Shown here in pieces: positions 55,950-64,000 of a stretch of DNA of 64,000 bases. Location of the stretch: NCBI RefSeq assembly GCF_051106095.1, contig NC_135783.1, forward strand, positions 183,970,947 to 184,034,946. The letters run 5' to 3'. The notes beneath the pieces were generated by a model that was given only the letters and a program-made list of their open reading frames with translations, did no database searches and was not told the origin of the DNA. The position numbers were made by a program, and so were the translations under genes. Numbering within the stretch: position 1 is the stretch's first letter; every line of letters starts with the position of its first letter. The DNA is from Pogona vitticeps. Its lineage: Eukaryota; Chordata; Lepidosauria; Squamata; Agamidae.

Positions 55950-56180
55950 TCTGAAGGCTCCGGTCATTCTTCTCAGCGCCTTGATGGGCTAATGCTGGAG
56001 AGCTCGGCTGAAGCAAAAGTCCTGCCCAACCAAGAGCCACCAGCAGGAGAGCCCCCAAAGCCGCCTCTGTCGGCCACCCGGTCCAGAGCACGAATGTCAG
56101 TACAACTAGCCCTTGGTTTTCCCCCTCCCTGTACTCAGAGTATATCTGCAACCTGTTGGTGATCCAGTGCTCAGCCTTAT
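55950..56180 (-). CDS. Unassigned exon-like segment with a membrane helix
   Basis: This GC-rich segment in AT-rich surroundings is open for 76 codons on the minus strand. It lies between a CTTTTTCTTTAGTGCGCAG acceptor and a strong GTGAGTGA donor. It enters with two bases and leaves with one. It reads AEHWITNRLQIYSEYREGEN and then a hydrophobic stretch (QGLVVLTFVLWTGW, then ALGALLLVALGWAGLLL), then a polar tail QGAEKNDRSLQ. I do not recognise the protein. No partner exon was found within a few kb on either side. The plus strand is also open here, so chance in GC-rich DNA is possible. Confidence 0.4.
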
Positions 56181-56815
56181 CTGCGCACTAAAGAAAAAGT
56201 TATGATTCTTTCTCAAGTAGGACAACAATGTTGTTTCTGGATCAGCGTTCTTCACTGATATCTATAAAAATGGAACGTTGTAATATTAATGGTAAATCCA
56301 CAACAGCTTCCTTCATTTTTATTTGGTAACATTGTTCCGATTTACATCCTTAATTGTAACTATGAGTGCCTTTAGAATCCTTATGTTCACCAAAATGTCA
56401 AAGCATCTGTGCATCGGTAGGGTCTTCAGGGATCTCAGTATCATCTTTCAAGTGAATGGAACTCGAAGGGCATGTGCAGAATATATTACCCAAGCAGCAC
56501 AGAGATCAGCATCTGAAAAGTTGAATTTTTTTATACCAAGCGGGGCCAGTATATACCAGTGGCTCTAAAGGTGTTTCAGGTTAAATCAGTCAACTAAATC
56601 AATCAGCTAACTAAGCAGCTTCCTATATTCCTATATGAAGAAGCCATGCCCCCTGTATACTTTTTTCTAACTCTTGAGAATAGAGATAATAATTTTTACC
56701 TAGTGTTGTGTCAAAGTCTAAATACTGTATTGGTGCACAATTAGGACCTTACTCCACTTTTACACTTTTGGAAAGGGTCCAGACAAGATTCCTGAGAGTG
56801 ATATTTCAGGTATCT

Positions 56816-56992
56816 GGAAGTTGAGTCATGGCAACTGGACTTTCACATTGGTTTCACTTCCCCCTGGTCTAAACCAATGTGGAGGATATATCAGGGATTT
56901 CCTACCAACTCTCCTCAGACTGAAGAAGCTACTTGGATGACTAGCGAAACATTTCAACCTGATAAGAAAGAAGTCCAGTTGCCATGACTCAA
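56816..56992. mobile_element. Foldback insertion (Penelope-like?) inside the LINE
   Basis: Perfect 26-bp inverted arms, GAAGTTGAGTCATGGCAACT... on the left and its complement on the right. The interior has CTGAAGAAGCTACTTGGATG then ACTAGCGAAAC, a phrase common to Penelope-like 3' ends in vertebrates. Confidence 0.7.
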
Positions 56993-57453
56993 CTTCTAGA
57001 TAACCTCACCTGGATGACTGAGAATCTTCACAGATATATCCTTCAGGTACCACACTGGGTCTCTGATGCAGCTTTGAAGCTGGAAGTCAGGCTCTTGAAA
57101 GTTGAAAGAAGGATTTGGATATCCATTTTTAGCATCTGGTTGAAACTAGCTTTCTTCCCAAGATAATCACCAGTCAGGCTTTGTCAGTCAGAATGTATGG
57201 GTTTCTGGAGGGCTGTATAATCCACATGGAATGTGATACAGCAAACCAAATGCTTAAACACTGTATTGTGGAGGTTGATTTAGTGCCTAAATGCACTGCC
57301 TTCTGCCGTACAGGAAGGGAAGAATAAGAAGACTCCGTACTTTCAACACACATGTCCTTGCAACTTGGGTGCAACAGAAACAGTTACTCATGTTCTCTTG
57401 CTTTGCCCATTTTACTTTGATATTCAGAGAAGCTTCATTGAGCCTAAAATTTT

Positions 57454-57872
57454 TGTAACGGCCTCCTTCTACCTCACAAAAGAAGGTCGCTACGTCACTC
57501 CACTGTTACTCTTCTGGTAGTCTGCCACCAACCATTCCCTGCAATAAGTATCTTCAGGCCGAATGGATTTCAAACAAAATAACTAAAGTTTATTGATTGG
57601 TACATTATGATTGGTATAACAAATAAATCAGGTAATCACATAAAGAAAGGCTCTAGCTCACACAGACTCGTATCTCCACACAATCTGATCACTATCTCAT
57701 CTCAACACTCACAGATCCTGATCCGACCCTCACACACATACACACCCATATATATCACAGCTCCACCCCCTGATGTCCCGCCTTCCGACCACCATTGGAT
57801 ATTAACACTCCAGCCTAAACCTTGAAGGACAGGTGACATCATAGCTGTTTGTAACATACCTCCCCCCTTTAT
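57454..57872 (-). mobile_element. Gmr1-like Gypsy LTR with purine tract (fossil)
   Basis: On the minus strand the LTR runs from TGTTACAAACAG (57856) to GGCCGTTACA (57454). It is preceded by a purine tract AAAGGGGGGAGG like the one before the 3' LTR at 6792, and shares the GGGAATGGTTGGTGGCAG phrase. It is a 3' end only, of a related but clearly diverged family. It lies within the 56750 LINE and is younger than it. Confidence 0.82.
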
Positions 57873-57892
57873 AAGTTGTTTTGTGGGGGAAA

Positions 57893-57967
57893 ACTAGCCG
57901 CCTAGAGTGGTCCGGTGGGCCAGATAGGCGGGGTATAAATAAAATAAATAAATAAATAAATAAATAA
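57893..57967 (+). mobile_element. L2-group LINE tail
   Basis: GCCGCCTAGAGTGGTCC, then GATAGGCGGGGTATAAAT and repeated AAATA units. It abuts the internal end of the Gypsy remnant. Confidence 0.8.
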
Positions 57968-58347
57968 AAATTATTTCCTGGGTACAGTACTTTGAGGCAT
58001 TTAATACCCTTTGACTTTTGTCAGGACATAACACAGGCATTTTATACTATGTGGGGAAAATTTTAGCAGCTGTTATTAAAATTTATGAGGGGAAGGTTTT
58101 AATGAATTAATGATAGGCTTTAGCTACCAGTGGGAATCCTTAAAAGGGATTTGAGCCAGCAGTACTTATCACTTCTCTTAGAATATTTGTAAGTCTTACA
58201 TATACATTTTTTATATAGGAGAATATATATTTAATTTATTTGTGTATTTAGATGTTGGTCTTTGACCGTATTAAAGGTGACTTAATATCTACCTACAGGA
58301 GTAGACTCCTGTCTAGAAGGGCGGGATATAAATCCAATAATAAATAA

Positions 58348-59253
58348 CATAAATACAGGGAAAAAACAAGAATATGCTTTTCAGGAAAAGGAAAATATAT
58401 TAAGAATCTCCGTTTCCTTAGACAAGGAGGACTACACAGGCAGCACAACCCTCCCAACCTGGAAAATGGTTAATATTTCAAAATGTGAATTAACAGCTTC
58501 TCTCATACAAACATTTTACACATCCTCATGCTCCTGCACATATGTTACAATCCAGGGCATCTTAGTGGATGTAGCAAATTATTAGAGCTTAAATTTGAAA
58601 ATTTGCCATAACTATCAAATTGGATGGAGTGGAAGATAGATAAAAACATGCATGCCTTTCTGTTACACGGATTAAGCAGCACTGAAGTTTACATAGTACT
58701 GTACAGTCATGTCTAAAAGTATGTGCTCTAACCTGGGGAATCCCCAGTTCAAATTTTTATCTCAGGCACAAACTCACAACAAAATCTTAAGAGAAAACTG
58801 TAACTCATCTTTCAGCAGTGATATGGTGGTCATGCTCTCAGGGCTGTTATAAGAGAATGAGATAATATGTATGGACATTTGGTAAGGTCCCAGGATCAAA
58901 CCAGAAAGAGCTCTGCCTGAGAACCCAGAGCAGTGCTGCTGATCAAATTAAGAATACTGAACTAGATTGACCAGTAAGGCTGGCTTGTTAAGCAGCTTCC
59001 TATATTCCTATATGAAGAAGTCATGCCCCCTGTATACTTTTTTTCTAACTCTTGAGAATAGACATAATGATTTTTACCTAGTGTTGTGTCAAAGTCTAAA
59101 TACTGTATTGCTAAAAGAATGCATTCAAAAATAACACTGCTGAAACTTGACATTAAAAACTGCACCATATACAGTAACATCAGTAGAAGACAATCACATG
59201 GAGAAAACGTCCCCAACTGCAGTTGCCATACATTTAATAAGCAAACACTTATT
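58348..59253. other. No recognised gene; one duplicated segment
   Basis: Positions 58991-59110 repeat about 56620-56730 closely (GCAGCTTCCTATATTCCTAT, then TTTTTACCTAGTGTTGTGTC), a local duplication of about 115 bp on the same strand. The rest is unassigned. Confidence 0.7.
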
Positions 59254-59405
59254 GGCTGAAATCCTGGTGTGACTTCAATAGGTCACATCTGGAGAAGGCT
59301 CATTTGAATCAACTGAAATGATGGAGGAGTTGGCTCACCAAGTCACCACTGATTCATTAGGCTACTATAGTTCAACTTACTTTGTGAGCAACAGGATTTC
59401 AGTCA
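59254..59405. repeat. Palindromic repeat with GGCTGAAATCC termini, copy 3
   Basis: GGCTGAAATCCTG at the left and ACAGGATTTCAGTC at the right, about 150 bp, with GGAGTTGGCTCACCAAGTCA inside. Confidence 0.7.
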
Positions 59406-59552
59406 TTGTTCTAAACCAACATTTAGCTACACATCTTATAATTAGCAATCAACACTGTTAAGTAGGATAAACATTCCAAAGAGCCAGTAATATGTATAAC
59501 TAATAAAGTTAATAGGCAGTACAAGACATTGTTCCACCTATTTATTTATTTA

Positions 59553-59590
<38 letters not shown>

Positions 59591-60136
59591 ACCTAAGATT
59601 TTTTTGAAAGCCCGCAGTCCTTCTTAAATGGTTTATAAGCAGCAATGAACAAGCAATGGATCCTGTTAGCTGACTTTTTTGTTAGCTGTTTCCAAAACAC
59701 ATACCTTTTTCCCATTAATGAAAAATACCAATTGATGAGATTCTGTTGCTGCATGGAGAGACATTATAGAATCTGAAATGTATAGACTATAATAGGAAGA
59801 TAAAACTTCTCTTTCTACTCTCAAGCACGTGATAAGTACATGACCTGCTCATCTAATAAGTGTGCATCTACCATGGGGGAGGAACTTATTACTCTAAGGA
59901 ATATGGGTGGAGACAGGAGCTGAGAGAAGACAGCAAGGCTGGGAAATGAAAAGTTGTTGGACTGCAGCTCCCGGTATTGCCCATGGTCAGGGAATTAAGG
60001 GATGACAATCCACCCACAGTGTGTTCCCCATTCCTGTGGAAGCACTTACCACTGCCCTGTCAAGCTGTTTATAGAGGTGAATGTCTTTTATCAGCACTAA
60101 TAAACAGCATGTAATCCTGTTACATGGTGTTTGTGG
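59406..60136. other. No recognised gene
   Basis: TTTA and GATT runs at 59541-59591. The rest is unassigned. Confidence 0.35.
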
Positions 60137-60312
60137 TTTCCAGTGTGGTGCAGTAGATAGAGTGACAGACTCGGAGTCCAGAGACCTGGGTTTGAATCGC
60201 CACTCAGGTATGGAAACCCACAGGGGAATGGAGCTCCTTAAATACCTCTTACCTTAAAAGCCCTTTTAGGGTCATTATGAGTAAGCTTTGCTTTGACAGA
60301 ACATAACTGTGA
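60137..60312 (+). mobile_element. Sauria-type SINE
   Basis: The tRNA-like head GTGTGGTGCAGTAGATAGAG has a B box in GGGTTTGAATCGCC. The body contains ACCTCTTACCTTAAAAGCCC and the tail resembles the BovB 3' end (GGGTCATTATGAGTAAGC). This SINE type is restricted to squamates as far as I know. Confidence 0.8.
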
Positions 60313-60361
60313 CAGCTTTATGCACTGAACCAGTCTTATCCAGACAAAAATAAAAACTAAA

Positions 60362-60442
60362 ATTAACGAGAGTATTGTGGCATCTTATAGAATGCTATAT
60401 TTTAGCGTGTGCTTTCATGGATACATTCTCTTCTTCAGACAA
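60362..60442 (-). repeat. Copy of the GTCTTTAAGGTGCCAC-type repeat
   Basis: In reverse it reads TCTGAAGAAGAGAATGTATC then CATGAAAGC and AAGATGCCACAATAC. Confidence 0.6.
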
Positions 60443-60943
60443 GTGACGACCAATTAGTCTTCAAATTAACTTGTAAGCCACCCAGAGTGCTTGAAGCCCT
60501 ATGGGGCAGTATATAAACAGTATATAAGCAGCACACTTTGCTTTTTTGTTTGTTTGCTTCGTTATTCTTTTTATTAGGATACAATTGCATAGGTAAAGAA
60601 GGTTACTTCTCTGAAAAAAAAGCTACTCTTGAAAAGAGGAGCTGGCAGCCTTCTCTTTCTACTGTTGATGAAATGCATCCCAAAGAGGCCTTAATTAATA
60701 TGCTGTATAATCATTAGGTCAGAGGAAGGATTTGAGGAGGGTCATCCAGAAACATTGGGAAGCGACAATGGTTTTTCCTTGGGGCTGCAATGGATGTTGA
60801 GCAGCCCTAACCTTAACCTGCTGAAACCCCATCTCCGACAACTATTAAAACAGGATTAAAGTCAACAGCAAATCAACTGAGAACCATAACTTCTCCTGTC
60901 TTTATTTGTAAGCAGCTTCTTTTAATTTGCTTCTGTTTTGTAG

Positions 60944-61012
60944 GACTTCTTTTATCCCAATGAGGAGCCGAATTGGTCACCGAATAGCCTCCGAGTTATA
61001 CTGAAAAGATGA
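60944..61012 (+). CDS. Possible terminal exon, gene unknown
   Basis: An excellent acceptor (TTTAATTTGCTTCTGTTTTG then TAG) leads into 22 codons, DFFYPNEEPNWSPNSLRVIL then KR, and a TGA stop. CpG-rich sequence of about 100 bp follows. I do not recognise the peptide and found no upstream exon in the window. A processed pseudogene or chance is possible. Confidence 0.25.
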   Translation, partial: DFFYPNEEPNWSPNSLRVILKR

Positions 61013-62689
61013 GGGGCCTCGCAAGGTCGCCTTCGCAACCGGGACCCTCGGCTACCCCAACGGCTCCGCCGCCTAGGCCCCCCTTTGGCGAGAGCTGCTT
61101 CTCCAAGGGTTTGTACTACATTCCTGTTCGGGACGCTGAGAAGTTTATTTATTATCTTTCTTTTTCTTTTTGGGGCGGTCCCCAACCTTTGGAGCCTGAC
61201 CCTCGCACCCCCTCTGCTCTCTCCTCTCATCTCATTAAAAAAAAATCCATTTTCTATCTTCTTGGCCCACCCATCTTCTTCGTCCCTTTGAGGTGTTGAC
61301 CAATTGGCGTAAAGGACAGTCCGTTCACATCACGCCTCCTTTTCCCATGAGAAGTCCAGGTGTTGTTTTCTCGGGTCTAGATCCAGACAATGTTGCTGTG
61401 TCTTTACTCCTTATTGTCTCATAACATGGCTGTTTACATGGAACTTTCCCATCGCCTCTTGGAGAAAACATTCCAATGGTACAAAATCATTCTAACACAG
61501 AACCAATATGGATTCATTCTATAACTTTCCACAACTACATATCCCATCTTCAGTTCAGGTTTTAACCTTAATCACAACTATGATGGGGTAGTGCTTTGAC
61601 TGTTGTCCCTCCCGTCTCTCTTTTTACACAGGTAGCTGTGCTACAGGTGCAGCTCTCAAACCACTCAGGTGTGTGTGACCACAGCCATTTCAGTAAGCAA
61701 TGCCTGAGCCTTGCACCTGGACATTGGCAATGGTATGGTCAGACAGCTATGGGTCAGGTGCAGCACAGCTGCATATCTGTCTCTCTGTCTGTCTGTCTTC
61801 ACATTGTCGAAGATACAAGGGTGCTTCTGAGGTAAAATGCCAGTGCCCAGGCACACTAAATTCCAAGCACCCTTTCTTTGAACCTGCTCAATAAAATGCC
61901 ATGTACAACAACTGTGTTAAGTTTGTTTATTCTTGTAATTACATGATTACACAAGTAGGATCAAGGCCTTTCTCTTAGGGGAGGATGTGGCCGAAAAAAA
62001 GGAAGGAACATAAACTCAATTTTCTGTCAGAATGTCAGGGGAAGGGTGGAAGAAACCCACGGCTTGCCTTTAAAATGAGTGAAAACAAATGTAGAGGGCC
62101 CATCCATTCATCAGTCAAAAAGACTGCGTTCGGCCAGAGGGCGTGTGAAGCGCATCACCACACCGTCGTCTGCCTGTCTTCAGAGAGACCCTTGCCTCCC
62201 TGGTGCCAGCAGTGGGGGAGTTCAAAAGAGTTTAAAACTCAGTCCCTCTCCCTGACTCAGAGATGCCTAGTTTTGGTACCAGGAAAGCTGCCACTCTAAC
62301 CACCTCTCAGAAAACAGGGCAGAGGAAAGACCAGAGAGTTTCTTGGAGCAAAAACACAGTTTATTTTGAGCTCAAAAATCACAAACAGTCACAAATGCAT
62401 TTTGTATGAATTCAAGTGTACCTACATGTTCAGCTCCCTTATAGCTAACAGCTACCTGTTTATATATTTTGGATGTCTTATTCATTTCACAGCTACAAAA
62501 AGAGTGGAGAAGAGAGAAAGAAGGCTCAGGCAATGAAGGAGCCATCCTGGCTGGGAAGAATGCTATCTATAGGCCTGGAAACTGGGGAAGAATTTTTTGG
62601 CTTCCCTTGGTGGGCTAATTAGGCACACCTGGTGACCTCCAGGAGCTACTCTTCCAGAAGTTACCAATTAGTTGGCTTCAGAAAGGACG
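61013..62689. other. No supported gene
   Basis: A small CpG-rich patch lies at 61015-61100. Other short open frames were judged to be chance. Confidence 0.35.
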
Positions 62690-62875
62690 GCACCTGATTG
62701 GTTGGAAAGGTTGCAGGCTCTGATGGAGGGAGATGGGATATAAGGGCAGCCAGAGGGAATGGCTGAGCTCAGCAGTTCTGGGCAGCAGCTTTATTCTGGC
62801 TGGAACATATCAGCCAGTCTGCTATTCTGAGGAACACTGCTCGAGCACTGAAGCCATGCTACTCTGTGAGGAGAG
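62690..62875 (+). promoter_or_regulatory. TATA/CCAAT promoter-like segment with a candidate first exon
   Basis: ATTGG (inverted CCAAT) at 62697, TATAAG at 62739, GC-rich start region, and a GAGAG|GTAAAA donor at 62875/62876. It could be a host first exon or the promoter part of an old LTR. No downstream exon was identified. Confidence 0.25.
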
Positions 62876-63282
62876 GTAAAAAGCTGTTATTGTTTTTGGT
62901 GGGAACAACTCTTAGCTGCCTAAATCTCAGAATAGCCTTTGTCCTTAAGTTTGCTTTTGAGAACTGTAGAGTCTAAACTGATCATTTCCACATGGCTTTT
63001 GAACTTAGACCAAACCCTGAGCGTTTTGAACTTAAGTGCCTGGAGGGGATAAAATCTCAGGTATGATTAGGAAAAGATTGCAGTTTTGGACTGCTTTCCT
63101 TTTGGGTTTTAGACTTTGAGAGGTAGATTTTTCCCTTCATTGGATATTGTCCACATGAAGCAATGCATGAAGATATATTTTATGTTAACTGTGTACTTAT
63201 TGTTTTGCATGTTATGTATTGTCAGCTTCTGCATTGTCATTTTGGTTTATTTGGTGTGCGTTGTTTTCAGACTTTTGAAGTA

Positions 63283-63713
63283 CAGTGGTGCCTCGCACAA
63301 TGGGCGCCTCGTAGAGCGATGAATTCGCTCTACGAGGCCGGTTTTGCGATTGCAAATGCAATCGCAAAACAGTGCCTGCATAGGGCGAAAATCGCAGAGC
63401 GAAGGTCGGTAAGCGGTTTGCTTACCGACCTTCGCTTTGCGACCTGCCGATCAGCTGTTCGGTGGCTACAAAATGGCCGCCGGAAGCCCCAAAATGGCCG
63501 CATGCAGCGTTTTCGCGCCCTCATTAAGCGAGGGGAGGACGCGAAAATGGCTGCCAGCCATAGGGAAGCATCGCTGAACAGTGAGTATTCGGCCCAATTG
63601 GAACGCATTAAACCATGTTTAATGCATTCCAATGGCTTTTCCTGCCCCGTTCAACGATGCTTTCACACAGCGAGGGTTAATCCGGATTAACCTCGCTGTG
63701 CGAGGCACCACTG
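63283..63713. mobile_element. Tc1/mariner MITE built of hairpins
   Basis: Termini CAGTGGTGCCTCGC and its inverse GCGAGGCACCACTG are flanked by TA (63281-63282 and 63714-63715). Inside are at least three strong palindromes: TCGTAGAGCGA/TCGCTCTACGA, GTTTTGCGATTGC/GCAATCGCAAAAC and AAGGTCGGTAAGC/GCTTACCGACCTT. The element is 431 bp with no transposase frame. The clean termini suggest a young copy. Confidence 0.9.
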
Positions 63714-64000
63714 TACGTCTGTGCGCTGATTGTTGAATGAGCATAATGAGTAGTGAGGAAGAAAGAGGGCAGAAAGGGGATGAAAAATGCTATGATTGTC
63801 TTGTAGAGATGAAAACGTTTCACTGGAAACTGTTGACTAAGTCAGGTAAACCTTAAAACAAAGTATTTCTTTCCTTCCTTTTAAAGAAGCTTATTTAAGG
63901 CACATAAAATAAACAAATGCCTGTCTAAGAGTGCAAGTGACTTTTCAGGTTCAGAGAAAGGAGGCCTCTGAGCCGTCCTCACAGGAGAAGCGATGGCCTC

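Larger units (their letters stand above)
56750..58290 (+). mobile_element. Second copy of the 43768 LINE, split by insertions
   Basis: It starts LERVQTRFLRVIFQV (43768 copy: LERVQSKFLRAILGV), resumes at about 57000 with LKLEVRLLKVERRIWISIFS, and ends at TGGTCTTTGACCGTATTAAA. A foldback (56816-56992), a Gypsy LTR (57454-57872) and a LINE tail (57893-57967) interrupt it. The copy is decayed. Confidence 0.7.

Noticed and set aside
61596-61920. Plus-strand frame after a pyrimidine-rich acceptor (CTCTTTTTACACAG)
   Set aside because: The peptide contains simple SVCLSV repeats from a CTGT run and has no family resemblance or downstream donor.

Overview
The window is vertebrate nuclear DNA, most likely from a squamate reptile (lizard or snake). 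The reasons are the split genes with GT-AG introns and CpG-island promoters, together with a repeat mix of L1, L2, CR1 and BovB LINEs, BovB-tailed tRNA SINEs (Sauria type), DIRS and Gmr1-type Gypsy retroelements, small hAT and Tc1/mariner MITEs and many long microsatellites. I cannot resolve the species. Most of the 64 kb is intron, intergenic DNA and repeats.

Two host genes are well supported, both on the minus strand. SGO2 (shugoshin 2) runs from a CpG island near 42.8-43.4 kb down to a poly(A) signal at 16.6 kb. I could assemble eight coding exons whose splice phases all agree and which give an 816-residue protein. About 6.5 kb further on, the aldehyde oxidase gene (AOX1-like) starts in a second CpG island at 9.9-10.7 kb. 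Only its first two coding exons are inside the window (10169-10234 and 643-700), and the rest lies beyond position 1. The order SGO2 then AOX1, in the same orientation, matches human 2q33. No KCTD18 coding exon (the human neighbour on the other side) was found between 43 and 64 kb.

Layout: 1-10.2 kb is AOX intron 2, exon 2 and intron 1, and intron 1 carries a 5.1-kb Gmr1-like Gypsy element. From 10.2 to 16.6 kb is intergenic DNA with an inverted-repeat (foldback) element and two copies of an hAT MITE. From 16.6 to about 43 kb is SGO2, whose introns hold L1, L2, SINE, DIRS, MITE and Penelope-like pieces. From 43 to 64 kb is a gene-poor flank with a BovB 3' end, a 1.0-kb tandem duplication, a second DIRS remnant, a LINE split by later insertions, two orphan exon-like segments and a MITE made of strong hairpins.

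The clearest points for follow-up are the complete SGO2 model and its linkage to AOX, the integrase-before-RT domain order of the Gypsy fossil with its SCAN-like Gag, MITE families with clean target duplications, Penelope-like foldbacks carrying hammerhead-like cores, and the unassigned exon with a membrane segment at 55950-56180.
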